NCBI GenBank assembly: GCA_900660155.1 | Contig: CABFPE010000034.1 | Location: 170,995 to 234,994 of the forward strand | Direction: 5' to 3' | Source of the DNA: Hofstenia miamia | Lineage: Eukaryota > Xenacoelomorpha > Acoela > Hofsteniidae | Length of the DNA stretch: 64,000 bases | In this document: positions 34,723 to 46,713 of the stretch, piece after piece | Position numbering within the stretch: position 1 is the first letter of the stretch | How the letters are laid out: every line of letters starts with the position of its first letter | Made by a program: the position numbers and the translations under genes | Notes under the pieces: model-generated | What the model was told of the DNA's origin: nothing | The model's database searches: none | What the model saw: only the letters and a program-made list of their open reading frames with translations

Positions 34723-35249
34723 ATGTCTCATCAATTACAGATTTGGCAAACTTATAAATGTAGGCACTGAGGATCATAGTTTCCTCTAGTATTATCCAGT
34801 TCAACCTTAATTTCAGGAATCAAACGATTTAGTTGCGAAAAATAGTTGTCACAACTTCACTAATTGAAATATGTCGTTGTTGGAGGTCCTTGAAAAGATG
34901 CAATGGCACTACATAATGAAATATGATGTTAGGGATATCGAGTTTGATTTCAGAATTTGCAAACAGTGATTTTACATGTTCTATATAGCTTGGTTTTCAT
35001 GGCTTTCAAAAACAATAATGACCTGCATGAGTTTATCAAAATTGTTATAGAACCTTTTTGAATCTGTTCTATTTCATTGATTTTCTCAAACGTATTGGCA
35101 ATAGCATGTTTTAAAATGTAAAATGATTTGAAGCAAGCGAACTGCCTTTTTCATGTATGCATATTAATAACTTAGATTAGGTTTATAAATTTTGGGTATA
35201 TTTTAATATCGTGCCATGAATTCTTTCTCTATACATTTAAATAGAACTA
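34723..35249. other. Intergenic AT-rich sequence
   Basis: No recognised feature. Confidence 0.5.
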
Positions 35250-35632
35250 AATGTAATTACCTCCGCCAAGGAGGTTATGTTTTTGGTGGCGTTGGTTTGT
35301 TTGTCTGTTAGCAACTTTACGGAAAAAGTATTGGATGGATTGACCTCAAATTTTCACNTAGGGGTACGACATTTTTCCTAAAAACCTCCAACATAACTTT
35401 TGGATATCATATCAATGATCCAAATTTGATTGTACACACTAAAGTGGCCATATAGAGAATGAAAATGTACATGNTGTTTGTCTGTTAGCAACTTTACGGA
35501 AAAAGTATTGGATGGATTGACCTCAAATTTTCACCAGAGGTGCGTCTCCGCCCAAGGAGGAATCCATTAAATTTTGGTGCTGATCCGGAGGACACAAACT
35601 GCGTGGCGGAAGTCCGAGTGCTTTTCTAGTTA
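35250..35632. repeat. Dispersed repeat starting CCGCCAAGGAGGTTATG, split by an assembly join
   Basis: It runs from ACCTCCGCCAAGGAGGTTAT to GAGTGCTTTTCTAGTTAT. From memory, repeats with these two end sequences occur in many aquatic animal genomes. A 60-bp part is present twice (35298-35357 and 35475-35534), each touching a single N, so the middle of the element is not reliable. Confidence 0.6.
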
Positions 35633-36314
35633 TATTTTAGATTCAAAATTATATTATCTTAATGAAATAATGAGATATTCTGTATTATGAAATGGATCTT
35701 CACATGTTACTAATATGCATCAATTCATTTTAACTCCATTCCATGTTATGATTTAGCTGCACCCCTTAAGTAAAACCTGCATCCCGGAATTTCAACCCCA
35801 GATTCAAAACTGAAAGTAGTTCAAGATCCGTCTATTTCTATTTTGAAATTTGAATACAGATTGTGTGTATATATATGGGAACATGGGAGTTTATTGTAAG
35901 AGTGAGCTACAAAATGAATGAAACTCGTTTTTACTTGGCACTCTTACAGATATTGTTGCACACCCCTCTCCTAAAGTCAACAGAATTATCCCTAAAAAAT
36001 TAACCCGTTAATATTCTTATCAAATAAAAATTTTTTTCAAATAACTATCACTACATTAGATACCATTACCAGGCATCATATTAGTTTAAAATAAAATCGA
36101 TGTTTTCTTGTAAAAAATAAGACATTTTGACGATTGGGAAGAGAATTATCTTAGTAATAAAGTCCATGACATTGTGCAATCAAAAAATGTTGTATGACTA
36201 AATTTAAACAAATTGAAATTGAATTAAATTATTATACTATTTGCTAATGCTTGTAAATTACTAGGACACAATAAACTAAAAAAGCGTTCCTGTCTTTTTG
36301 TGAGCACCCAGTTT
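35633..36314. other. Intergenic, likely 3' flank of the Na+/Ca2+ exchanger
   Basis: AT-rich, no gene. It should contain the exchanger's 3' untranslated region on the minus strand; no obvious polyadenylation hexamer was singled out. Confidence 0.5.
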
Positions 36315-39020
36315 TTACATGCTTGGATTCAGAATACAATATGAAACTAGTGCAGAAAGTCCAATGTAAAGAAGCCAAAGGAAAACGAAGAACACTGAGG
36401 TCGCAATCTTTAGTTTGCGAGGGCCACCCAATTCAGCCCCAATCCAAGGAAGCACACGCCTTATCAGCAAAGTCCCAAGACATGCAATAGCTAATACGCA
36501 GAATAATGTTACTGAAAAGGCCAAACTTCCTTCTTTGACTTCGAATCCTGCTTCAGTACCTTTTATCAAATGATATGTTGATGCCAATGTCCAAGCTACA
36601 CCAATCCCCAAAAAGACATTTACCGCATTACTTCCTGTGACATTTACAATTGAAGCATCCGCTGATTTGTCATTGATTGCTGCTGTCTTACTGGCAAATA
36701 GATCTGGGAGACTTGTCCCTAAGGCAACAATTGATATTGCTGTGACAGAATCACGCAAATGCACTGTGCATCCAAAGTGTGATGCCAAGTCTCCGATCAT
36801 TGCAGTCATTACTCCGATTCCAAAAATCGATACAGCAAAGCATGCCCAGCCTCCCATATAACAAGTTGGAGGAATAACTGCAAATACTATTTTCCAAAGG
36901 AGTGCCAATAGGTACATTACGTATTCCATTAAGGACGGTTCATTTTTCTGATTATGCCCACTTTTACCAGTTCGAAATGTAACAGCATCGATAAATTGTT
37001 CTCTCCAAGAATTAGTTGACAGTGCACTGTTAATCAGACCTTCATTCTGCAACATTCTGTCGATGGCATCTTTGAATTCAATGCTTTCGACTATTGTTAC
37101 TGTACATTTCGTGATCTCACCAAGACATGGGCGCCCTTGAAGGGCGATTTTCTCATCCTTGCTCAGGTTTTCTTTGAAGTTTTCCTTATCTATGCCTTTA
37201 TTCCTCTTAACTAAAGTAGGAGTACCTATGCATAGGAAAAATATTTCAGCCTTTTCATATTCTTCGTCATCGATAATTCTTACTAATATATCTTTTTGAG
37301 TTTCATTGTTACCAAACAAAAGTTCACCAAACGCATCTTTGTAATCTACGCCGCCTCCTTTCGCACTGCCATCTATTGTCATGAAAGGTAATTTAACAAC
37401 CCCCCTTGCACCTTTCGTTCTATTCACTTTGACGTGTAACTCTTTTTCATTCTCCGCCACAGTAAGACTATCATTTTCGAAGCTGAAATATCCACAATGG
37501 TCATCGTCCAAAATTATGATTTTAGCACAGTCAGCTCCATTTTCTAATTGGCATTTAATATCATTCGATGCCTCAGAAACCTCTCCTGAAAGACTGCTTC
37601 GCAGATTCGAAAGCTCAACAAAGAAGTATTCATCAACTTCAAAGATCTCATCATCAATAATTCGAATTGTAATAGTTTTTTCATTTTCTCGAGGTTTAAA
37701 TACAAGTATTCCTTCTGTGTGATGATAATCACTCTTTGCTAATGCAGTTCCATCCACTGTTTTGTAGTCCACAAAGGAGTAGTAATTTAGGCGTTTACCT
37801 TCCCGACGCACTGTTATTTCAAAAACCGAAATATTTTCAATAACGGTATATTCAATTGGATCGAAGTATACACGATCGTAGTGCACACATTGCATCTCCT
37901 TAGTGACTGCAGCTTGCTTCTCAAAAGCATTGCGGAGAACATCACCTCCCCCGTGAAGTTTGCGAGTAGCAGCAACTCTATAGAATGCTCGACTTTTGTG
38001 TTGTTTATCAAGTACTTCATACGTGGCCATCTTCTCAATTTTATCATCAGGCTCTTGGCTGAATTTGTCTCTGAGTTCTTGGAATTTTTCGAAAAATAGC
38101 TTTTTGTAATTATTAGTGTTGAAAATTGGATTCTCATCACCATCACTTGTGTCATCGTCTGAATGCTCTATCGCAACTAATACATCTTTATTTTCTTCTG
38201 ACTCTAAAATGTCATCGGTACCATTTGCAGCATTCTTTACAATTTTTGTGTTTTTAATAACTTTTTTGTTGTTTTTTACTTGAACAGACGATTTTAAAAA
38301 CTTCATAAAGAATATTTTTTTGTCAGTGACATACGCTATGCCAACAAGCAATGGGAAAAATAGAAATGTCAAAAGCGCTTCAATAACATCTACGCATTCT
38401 GGCGTAATAACTATAATAATAACGTATAACCAAACGTATGCGAAGACGCTAAATGTACCAGTACATATTAAAACGGGAAACTGATGTACCTTTCGCACTT
38501 CTCCTTCAGGAATCGCATATACGCATACGGCCATTATGATAAAAAGATTGAAAGCTGCGCTTCCCACAATGGTGCCTGGGCCGAGTTCCCCAGCTTCAAA
38601 CTTATTACCCATGATTTCGATAACAGATAAGAGTATTTCCGGTGCAGATGATCCAAGTGCCATTAGACTTAAATTAGAAACAGTTTCATTCCAAATGCGT
38701 ACACTTAAGGTATTCTCAGTACCATCTTTCTTTTTTATTGTAATTGTTTTTTCCCTTGAAGTAATAATTTCAATTGACGCCATGAATCTATCTGCTACTA
38801 TCGAAACACCTAAAAACAGATAGCATAAACATAGGAAATACGTAACTCCTCTAAAAAGTTGGGTGGTAAATGAAACATTGAAGGGTCTCCAGACCTTAAA
38901 CATAATTCCATCTTTATCTGCAGAACACCCAGTTTCAACTGATTTGCAGGCATTAGTATCATTATCGCCTTTAGCTGCAGCAAATATTGAAACTATTAAA
39001 GTGAAAGTAACCGCTATCAT
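36315..39020 (-). CDS. Na+/Ca2+ exchanger, SLC8/NCX family, single exon (901 aa)
   Basis: This plasma-membrane antiporter exchanges Na+ for Ca2+. Visible in order: an N-terminal hydrophobic segment like a signal peptide (1-18), transmembrane helices from about 57, the alpha-1 repeat with LGSSAPEIL (122-130) and GPGTIVGSAAFN (147-158), a basic segment after TM5 in the position of the inhibitory XIP region (about 238-257), an acidic stretch EHSDDDTSDGDE (285-296), Calx-beta domain 1 (about 383-507, with IIDDEIFEVDE and the terminal ILDDD Ca2+-binding acidic cluster) and Calx-beta domain 2 (about 510-650, with IIDDEEYEK). After these come the alpha-2 repeat with VALGTSLPDLFAS (765-777) and TGSNAVNVFLGIG (795-807), and C-terminal helices. 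The length matches animal NCX (900-970 aa). The entire coding sequence is one uninterrupted frame, with no sign of the cassette exons used for splicing in other animals. Confidence 0.96.
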   Translation of the reverse strand: MIAVTFTLIVSIFAAAKGDNDTNACKSVETGCSADKDGIMFKVWRPFNVSFTTQLFRGVTYFLCLCYLFLGVSIVADRFMASIEIITSREKTITIKKKDGTENTLSVRIWNETVSNLSLMALGSSAPEILLSVIEIMGNKFEAGELGPGTIVGSAAFNLFIIMAVCVYAIPEGEVRKVHQFPVLICTGTFSVFAYVWLYVIIIVITPECVDVIEALLTFLFFPLLVGIAYVTDKKIFFMKFLKSSVQVKNNKKVIKNTKIVKNAANGTDDILESEENKDVLVAIEHSDDDTSDGDENPIFNTNNYKKLFFEKFQELRDKFSQEPDDKIEKMATYEVLDKQHKSRAFYRVAATRKLHGGGDVLRNAFEKQAAVTKEMQCVHYDRVYFDPIEYTVIENISVFEITVRREGKRLNYYSFVDYKTVDGTALAKSDYHHTEGILVFKPRENEKTITIRIIDDEIFEVDEYFFVELSNLRSSLSGEVSEASNDIKCQLENGADCAKIIILDDDHCGYFSFENDSLTVAENEKELHVKVNRTKGARGVVKLPFMTIDGSAKGGGVDYKDAFGELLFGNNETQKDILVRIIDDEEYEKAEIFFLCIGTPTLVKRNKGIDKENFKENLSKDEKIALQGRPCLGEITKCTVTIVESIEFKDAIDRMLQNEGLINSALSTNSWREQFIDAVTFRTGKSGHNQKNEPSLMEYVMYLLALLWKIVFAVIPPTCYMGGWACFAVSIFGIGVMTAMIGDLASHFGCTVHLRDSVTAISIVALGTSLPDLFASKTAAINDKSADASIVNVTGSNAVNVFLGIGVAWTLASTYHLIKGTEAGFEVKEGSLAFSVTLFCVLAIACLGTLLIRRVLPWIGAELGGPRKLKIATSVFFVFLWLLYIGLSALVSYCILNPSM

Positions 39021-42000
39021 TGATTACGAGCACTGGCTGAATAACTTCGTACCTAATTTTAGAAGATGCGTTTTTTGATAGGCTGAAGAATTTTATTAAA
39101 ATAGAGTATGGTTAAAGTTATTAATAATTTTATTCCAGGCAATTAAAAACTCGTTAATAGTTACAGCGTAAATAATTTGATTGGGAAACCAATCAGTGCC
39201 CTTTACGTGTTTCGCAAATTAAATTTATTGATGAAGAGAGAAAGCTCTCTTAATACTGTGTCTATGGGAATTTCTTTAATATATTTTCAATTATTGAAAG
39301 TAAGTAACATAAAGTCATGCTTTAAGTTTAGCACAATATGGGATCTTTTACATTTTACGTAATCAAGGAAGAGGTGAAGGGAGGTCATCGTAATTGCTTA
39401 TACTTGATAATAGGGATATTTGGGAAGGATCTACATAGGTGTGATAGCATAGGTAAATAGAATAAAACTAACAATTATTTTGTACCTTTTGTTTTTTTTC
39501 AGTAGCTTTTATTGTGATAGTAAATTCGTTTTCGATCTGCAGATATATTTTTCTCACATTCTTAGTTTAAAATATTGTTTCATTTTTAAAATTGTTTGGT
39601 GTCAAAATATTAATGGGTTGGAAAATAAAATGGATTTGTTTGAGGGGTAAGTGGATGACGACGCAATTTCAGAAAGGGATTCACAAAATGATGTTTGATT
39701 ACAGAGGGAGTGGGAATAAAATTGGACTAAAAGCTGATTACGTAATATGTGAACAGTCTCTATAACATGTATTTAAATACTTAAAAATAGCATCCCTATT
39801 ATTACTTATGAATTATCTCAAATTCAATTGGTAAATATTTGTTAAAAAATGATCAATCATTAAGAAATCAATCAAATTTAAGTTGATATTTACTTGGATG
39901 CTTTATCAAAATTAATAAAGCTGAAGAAATATTTGGATCCATTATCAAACTATGCAAATATTTTATTATTGTTGTTTTTCATGAGTAGACTTGAAGAAAA
40001 AAATTGTTTTTTTATCAGGCGCTTTAACCCTTAATTGATTTTTAAAATCTGGCCTAGGCAATTCAGAGCATTTTATTAGACTAAGAGAGTTTATTTCAAC
40101 AAATATCAAGTGCATTAAAAATGAATAGACAAACTCCCAGAGCATATAATTGGTTAATTTAAAGCTATTAATAAAACTTAATGTAATTATCTAGTTGTTT
40201 TATAATTGAATTATTTATGAAATATGAAAATAATTTTTTGAATATTCGTTAAATCTGCTAAAGTGGCCTATAATAGAATCATTTCTTTCCAGGCAGTCCT
40301 TGAAAAGTAAATAACACTTGCAAAACAATAACAGTTGTAAGCATTAGCAGCAACATCATGTTGGAGGTTTTTAAAAATGTATGGAAAATATGATTGAATT
40401 CTTTGATACCACCCAAGAGCGACGGGATTTTGTCAGAACCATAACACATGCAAACAAGTAACATTGAAATGTGTTTAAATCCTTAAATATTCGTACGGTC
40501 TCTCATGAATAGATTGCATGACGTTTGCTTGAAAAACAAATCCGAAGTAGTTTCTTTTGTTATTTATCCAATACGTGTGTATATTACCTCGATAAATTCC
40601 AGAAAATCCTGAAAACTGTTGGTGCTTTGACACTGGCAGACTAAAGGTTAATTGTTTTTGTTGAGTAGAAAATTAACAAAATTTTTAACCTCAAATACCT
40701 AAATCTGAGAACAACTACCTAGTTTGTTATACCAAGTTTAAAATACCTATTTCAGTATTTTTTGTTTAAAATCCCTACATTCTTTATTTTTTATAAGAAC
40801 TCTTTTTGTTGAAATCGCAAGACTTAAAATGCTCATAATTTAAGAATTTTTTAGGAATCAACCTGAGGTTAATTTTTAATTCAGAGATTTCTGAAAATCT
40901 AATATACTGGGATTTTGCTAAATTTGATTTGAAAATATACACATTATTTGTTAACATTGTTTATAAAAATTTATTGTTCATAATTCTTTGCCTTTAAATT
41001 TTGTGTGTATGAAAATTTTGACCTTTCAAATAATGATTCACTCTTATAAATTATATATCCCTGAAAAAATTTAAGAATTATTATTAATATTTTGGGATCA
41101 TATTGACTGAATCATTAAGACTTGGCTCGACTAATGTTGTTCTTATTCAAAGGTGTATGACACTTCTCTTCTTCCAATGAGTAACAGTCTTGATCACATA
41201 TTGGTGATTACGTTATTTATAATCATCGATAATGACGGCGTTTAATTCAAGATTGGTTTTTACACAATGACAGCATTTTGATTATGTTTTACTAGGTCTT
41301 CTACATATATTTTGAAGGCTCTGGTTTGACTTACTATAGTAAAGTGTTGACACCTATGTTTCGGCACAATAAAAGTAAAGTACACACCAACAATATCTGT
41401 GGCTGTTGAGCTCTTTCTTCAATGTACACAAATGTACAAACTGAGCTTTACCTGAAGAAAATTTGAAGAAAGTCTTTTTGTGCTTTGCTATTTTCATTTG
41501 AAAAAAACTGATGTCTAAAATAAAAGGGATGTCTCCATTTTTTGTTTTACCTAAAATACCTAATTAAGCCTTTGTTGATATCTAAGTTGAGCTTAGGTTC
41601 TTACTTAAAATGGCATTCCAAGATCCCGACAGATCGCGACCATTAGTCTTTTGCGAAAAATCTCCGGTAACAGTATCTGTAGAGTAATTAACGGTGCTTT
41701 AGAACTTTTGATTCGCTGAAAAATAGGGGTTCCGAAATGTTTTATCACCAATGTCGAGAAAATCAATTATACCACAAAAACGTAACTCCAAAAATATATG
41801 CGTTTTCTGAATTCACCGATAAGTATAAAAGCCATCAATAATTGCTATTCCTATAGTTTAACAGTCTAAGTCTTCCTTGAAGAAAATTGGCAGAAAGGGT
41901 TGTTAAGTTCATGTCTGTCGGTTGATTAATCTCAACTATTTACATCGCATAATTTGCAAATGCTTAGAAACCTTTTTTACTAGTTTCGATAGTTTATCCA

Positions 42001-43428
42001 AATCCCGGAGGTTTTACTAAGTCACTATTGAAGTTCATCTATGAGTCATAACGAGAAAAACTTTAATGGGGATATAATCTACAAGTAAAATCTTCAAAAT
42101 TAATGCCAGATTTATAATGTATTTGATTGATTGCGACTTGAGGAGCTTACGTAGCTACTTACAGTAATGTATTTTAGGCATAGGACCAGCAACAATTTTT
42201 TTCTGGTCTGATTTAGCAATGTAAGCTAGCGCTACATATCGATTTTATCTATGTAAAAGGTGATATGTGTCAAAATAATGGGAAATGAGTTAAGTGCTTG
42301 AGAGTTAACAACGTTTAATTTGTAGCATCCTTAAACATTAAGCTGCTTTATACAGGAAATCGATTTTCAAGACATCAAAAATGCAACATAGCACTTTTTA
42401 CCTAGACAGTGACGATATATAGGCTGTTATAGTCACACAAGTTTTAAATTGTCCCGAATTTTGACTTTTCTACTATTTTGAACGATGCAATGCACTAAAA
42501 TATGCGGATACCATGGTGTTTTGTGATTCACATCATATATTATTGCTTTTGCATAATGTACTATTTTTACCATATACGTTTTCTTACAATTAAATTCTAA
42601 CGCTATTAAGCTCATTACTACTTTATTAATTACAAGAAAACTTGAAGCTAAGTACAAAGCAAGTGTGATAAGTAAATGTAATCGTTCAATGTGCTCACTG
42701 TTGATACACAAAACGGCCATACAATGGTCCAAAATGAACTCAGAAGATATCCGTAGCAATTATTGCGGTAAATCATTGACTTCATTAGTAATAATTTATT
42801 TCATTCAAAAAATCAAAAAATTTTATTTATTGCAATTGTTGAATAGTCAATGGATTATTTCGATAAGCACTTAATTTCAAATATTCAAAAAGGAAACTAT
42901 CGCAGGGCAGGGGTTTAGAGCTTGCGATGTTGAGGCCACTTAACCTTGTGAAATTAAACAATGATGAAACGAAAATTACTTTGAGTTGCAAAAAAAAGAT
43001 AATAGGAAAGCCCAAAAAGTATGAGATGCGAATTACAATAGCCCATGGTATTCTGAATCTTTTGACCTACTGCATCTTTAAAAATACCAGAAAACTAAAA
43101 AATAGGAGACAATTCAAAACTTTCATGATTTTATATCCAACCTGCATAAAGACCTGATGCATGATTATATTGAAATTTAATATGTAAGCAAAATATCAAT
43201 GCAAACAAATTTTGAGAAATAATAAGTTGTGTTCTAACATTAAATTCCCGTAAAATGTAGTGCTTCATCATATAAAACGATGTAGGCTATTAGATCTTAA
43301 TTTATACAAAATTTTGTAACTAAATGTTAAATTAACTAACTAAACTAAGCTCTTGGAGCTATTAAGCATGCAGTAGTTTAGGGATTATAATTTGATGATT
43401 TGTCCTGTTTCACAAAATTTCCTGAGTT
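39021..43428. other. Long intergenic AT-rich stretch, no recognised gene
   Basis: The 5' flank of the exchanger followed by more than 4 kb without a recognised gene. Short open frames (for example 42433-42759 minus and 42927-43157 plus) have no motifs and look like chance. No element termini were identified. Confidence 0.6.
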
Positions 43429-43436
43429 GTCCTGTC

Positions 43437-43744
43437 CAGATTTGTCAACGAGCCGAGCCGAGCCGAGCAGAGTATTGTATATACAACGAGCCGTTTTTAA
43501 GCAAACCAAATTTATATTGCTGCTTGTTAATTTGATTATGCAGATTTTTCTTATTTTTTCATTCAATATTTCTTACTTATAATTGTATTTTAGAAATGTT
43601 TATTAAATAATAGGAAGAGCAATTAAAAAAAATTCTGAGAACACCATATTTTTAAAAAAAATACCAATCTGAAATGAGCCTTATTGAAAGATTTTCTGTG
43701 GCGAGCCGATCCGCGCGGAGCCGAACTTACTGTTGACAAGTCTG
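43437..43744. mobile_element. hAT-type MITE, family A copy 2 (308 bp)
   Basis: The ends CAGATTTGTCAACGAGCC and, reverse complemented, CAGACTTGTCAACAGTAAG match family A. The flanks GTCCTGTC (43429-43436) and GTCCTGGA (43745-43752) agree at six of eight positions, a decayed 8-bp duplication. The interior matches copies 1 and 3 (TTTGATTATG-AGATTTTTCTT, GTTTATTAAATAATAGGAA). Confidence 0.88.
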
Positions 43745-43752
43745 GTCCTGGA

Positions 43753-44536
43753 CTGTCTCAATACTATATTTAACGTAGATTTAGTTGAGAATTCTATCGC
43801 CAATCAATGACTTTTCTTAGTTTAGCAACACTTAAAATTTTCCTTCAAGCATTAAACTCGAGTTTGTAAAAACTTGTAATCCCAGCCGCATACCAGGAGT
43901 GTATCGAGGATTTTTTATTTGGAATGGGAGAGAGGCTTTATGTGCCAAACTGCTTTTACGAAGCCATTACAGGACATGATTTCATGTGTTCTTTGCCTAT
44001 TACAATAAAAAATAGTAGAACATTTAAGTCATTTCATTAAATATTATCATATGAATATGAATAACGTTATTGTGAGGAACATAATATTACAAAATTAATT
44101 TATTTTGTGTTCCCATTTCATTTTACTAGTGCTTAGTGACATGTATTATTCCATTGGTCAACATGGACCACTGCACCTGTGGATTATTAAGCTTGGGGAT
44201 GCGGGTAACTTTGTGATATTTCCCCGACGGGAGGCTATGCATGCATCGTTTTGAAAATTCGATGGCGTCTGTTTAGACAGATAAGATTCACTCCCATGGG
44301 ACGATCCTGGACTGACACGCTTGTTTCTAATTCATTACGCTACAATTATCTCTTTACAGCGATAGGCGTTGGAATACTTTTAACGCGACGGTAAATAAAT
44401 TATATCTAATTGCATTAGTGACTGTAAGAATTATGCCTAGCAGTTTGGAGTTTGGAATGTAAAGCTCACTTTTCAACTTTCAATTAAGCAATGACAAGGA
44501 CGTTAACGTTAATATATATATATATATATATATATA
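43753..44536. other. Intergenic sequence before the third assembly gap
   Basis: No gene recognised. Ends in a (TA)n tract. Confidence 0.6.
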
Positions 44537-44643
44537 NNNNNNNNNNNNNNNNNNNNNNNNNNNNNNNNNNNNNNNNNNNNNNNNNNNNNNNNNNNNNNNN
44601 NNNNNNNNNNNNNNNNNNNNNNNNNNNNNNNNNNNNNNNNNNN
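44537..44643. other. Assembly gap (107 N) between (TA)n tracts
   Basis: Unknown bases. Confidence 0.99.
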
Positions 44644-44791
44644 ATATATATATATATACTAAATGACTTATATTACAACTTTAAATGGTACATAAAAGAA
44701 TAACTAAAATTTTACAAAATACACTGAAATTGCTAAAGTTGCGTTTCTCAAGGTTGAATGCTACTTTGAAAAGCATGAATATGAGCTCATG

Positions 44792-45504
44792 CTACTTTAT
44801 ATAAGGCGATTTAGAAACACGACATTTACTGCAGTCACAGGATAAAAACCAGGAACATATGTTGTTAACATCAAAGTTAGACTTAACGTAATTAGTGAAA
44901 AATTCATATATTTCAAATTTGAAATATTTTGGTCTTGCAAATACGTCTATGTTAGTATTGATTGTGATGAAGTTTGCTAAATGAACCACTCTGTAAAAAT
45001 AGTTTGATGATGATATAGATTTAATTACTTTTCGAGATAGTAGTATTGATTTTCCATGCGTTCCAAAACCGGCTTTCTTTGAAGTAAGTTTTATATAATC
45101 ATATGGATCAATGTTGTATTTATTATTTAGTAGTTTATTTAAAACTATTAAGTTCAAAAGTTGAAATTCGATAGAAATTGGTAAAATCTTAAATCGCGTT
45201 AATTCATTATAGTCTATATTTTTCTTATTTGAAGCCCACAAATGCAACGTTTTTGAAATTTTTCCAGCTTAATAAATCCAGTTCTTCATGGATACCAAAT
45301 TTGTGAACCGTATATTAAATGGGATAATATGTAACTTTTGTATAATTGAATTTTTAAACTGTTAAGTGACAAAAATGAAACGTTTCTTCTTAGAAATAAA
45401 AATAATTTGATACCTTTAGATATAGTACATTCATAGTGATATTTCCATTTTAAGTTTTCATTAATTTGTATAACAAGATCTTTGATGGTATTGGCTTGTG
45501 GTAT

Positions 45505-45505
<1 letters not shown>
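44792..45505 (-). pseudogene. 3' part of a CR1/L2-type LINE
   Basis: Reading leftwards: a frame with DLVIQINENLKWKYHYECTI, LRRNVSFLSL and LYKSYILSHLIYGSQIWYP, the standard region after the RT palm. A break follows near 45250-45290, then LLNLIVLNKLLNNKYNI, SSNYFYRVVHLANF and finally NICSWFLSCDCSKCR near the stop. The element is 5'-truncated at the (TA)n tract near 45506. The end signature is shared with 18215-18454. The RT palm is missing. Confidence 0.8.
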
Positions 45506-45538
<33 letters not shown>

Positions 45539-45539
<1 letters not shown>

Positions 45540-46121
45540 CCCTGCTCATAAGTATTGGCACACTCATATTCACAATATATTTCTGCAATGATTAACAAAA
45601 TAACTTTGATGTTTAGCACGAGGTTCATTGTGAATTCAAATTTTAACGTAAAATTTTAATAAGAAATTTAGTTTTCCCCCAATTCCCCTATGAAGGGGCA
45701 CCCTAAAAACTATCTCTATAAATATATATGCTATCTAAATTATAGTGAAAAGATCGAATTCAGCGTCAAAGAATTTGTTTATTCTAAATTTTGTGTACGA
45801 ATTAATTCAGAATATTTTGAAATATTGAGAGTGCATTTTGTGAAAATCCTATTACATTGCGAATTTTGATGTAAAATCAATTAATGCAATGGGCTTTTAG
45901 CAAAATTTGAGTAGTAATATTTTTGAGACAATTGAATACATTTATGCAAAACTTTTAGAATAAACTAAATTTTTTAAGCTAAGCTTGATTTTTTCTCTAT
46001 AATTTACATAGCATGTATATTTATGCCAAACTTGAGCCTAGTGCTAAAGATCAAAGTTATTTTGTTAATCATTGCAGAAATATATTGTGAAGATGAGTGT
46101 GCCAATACTTATCAGCAGGAC
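45539..46121. mobile_element. Tc1/mariner-type foldback MITE (583 bp)
   Basis: The ends GCCCTGCTCATAAGTATTGG and, reverse complemented, GTCCTGCTGATAAGTATTGG continue as inverted copies for about 90 bp with few mismatches. Further matching blocks (TATATATGCTATCTAAATTA on the left, TATACATGCTATGTAAATTA on the right after inversion) extend almost to the centre. The element is flanked by TA and sits inside a TA microsatellite. It has no coding capacity. 'AAGTATTGGCACAC'-type ends are typical of Tc1-like elements. Confidence 0.9.
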
Positions 46122-46123
46122 TA

Positions 46124-46532
46124 TATATATATATATATTAACGTCCTTGACAAAGTATATTTAAACTTTTATTCAAATTACAAAAGGCATTAAACAAATA
46201 TTCTTGAAGGTAAATTTCGAAAGTCGAAGAATTTACGAACGCATTAAGATACACGTGCAAACCCACGCAATGAAACAAACCATTACTTGATTTCAACTTA
46301 AATATTTTAAGCCTTTCATCTAATTCATTTTTTATGTATTATTTGTGCTTCATTCATTGTAAACATACATCTTAGCTCTATTCTGGCTTTAGTCCTGATG
46401 TTTGACATCGCATATTAATTTAAAATTCTGTTAAATTATGTATTTAATCTTCGCATTGCTTCGCAAAGTGCCAGGTATTGTTTAATTTGGCATGCCTTTT
46501 CAAATATTCCAATAAACCAATTAAATGTTAAA
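46124..46532. other. 5' flank of the scramblase gene
   Basis: AT-rich; likely contains the promoter and 5' leader, but no specific element can be named. Confidence 0.4.
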
Positions 46533-46713
46533 ATGGCAGGAAAAGCTGTAACAAAGCAGCCAAAGAAGAAAAAGGCCGCAAAAAAGCAACAAGAGGAAAA
46601 TGAAGATAGATGGATGCCTTTTCCGGATTACATTCCAGATGACTGTATTCTGGGTTTGGAATGGCTACATGATACTGACTTTTTGAAGGTAGAAAAATCG
46701 ATCAAAGCAAAAG
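46533..46713 (+). CDS. Scramblase exon 1 (residues 1-60)
   Basis: Starts with ATG in AAAATGGCAGG. The donor is AAG|gtaagc, an excellent match to consensus, leaving one base of the next codon. Confidence 0.88.

Noticed and set aside
36637-39078. Plus-strand open frames opposite the Na+/Ca2+ exchanger
   Set aside because: Antisense shadows of the conserved minus-strand exchanger.
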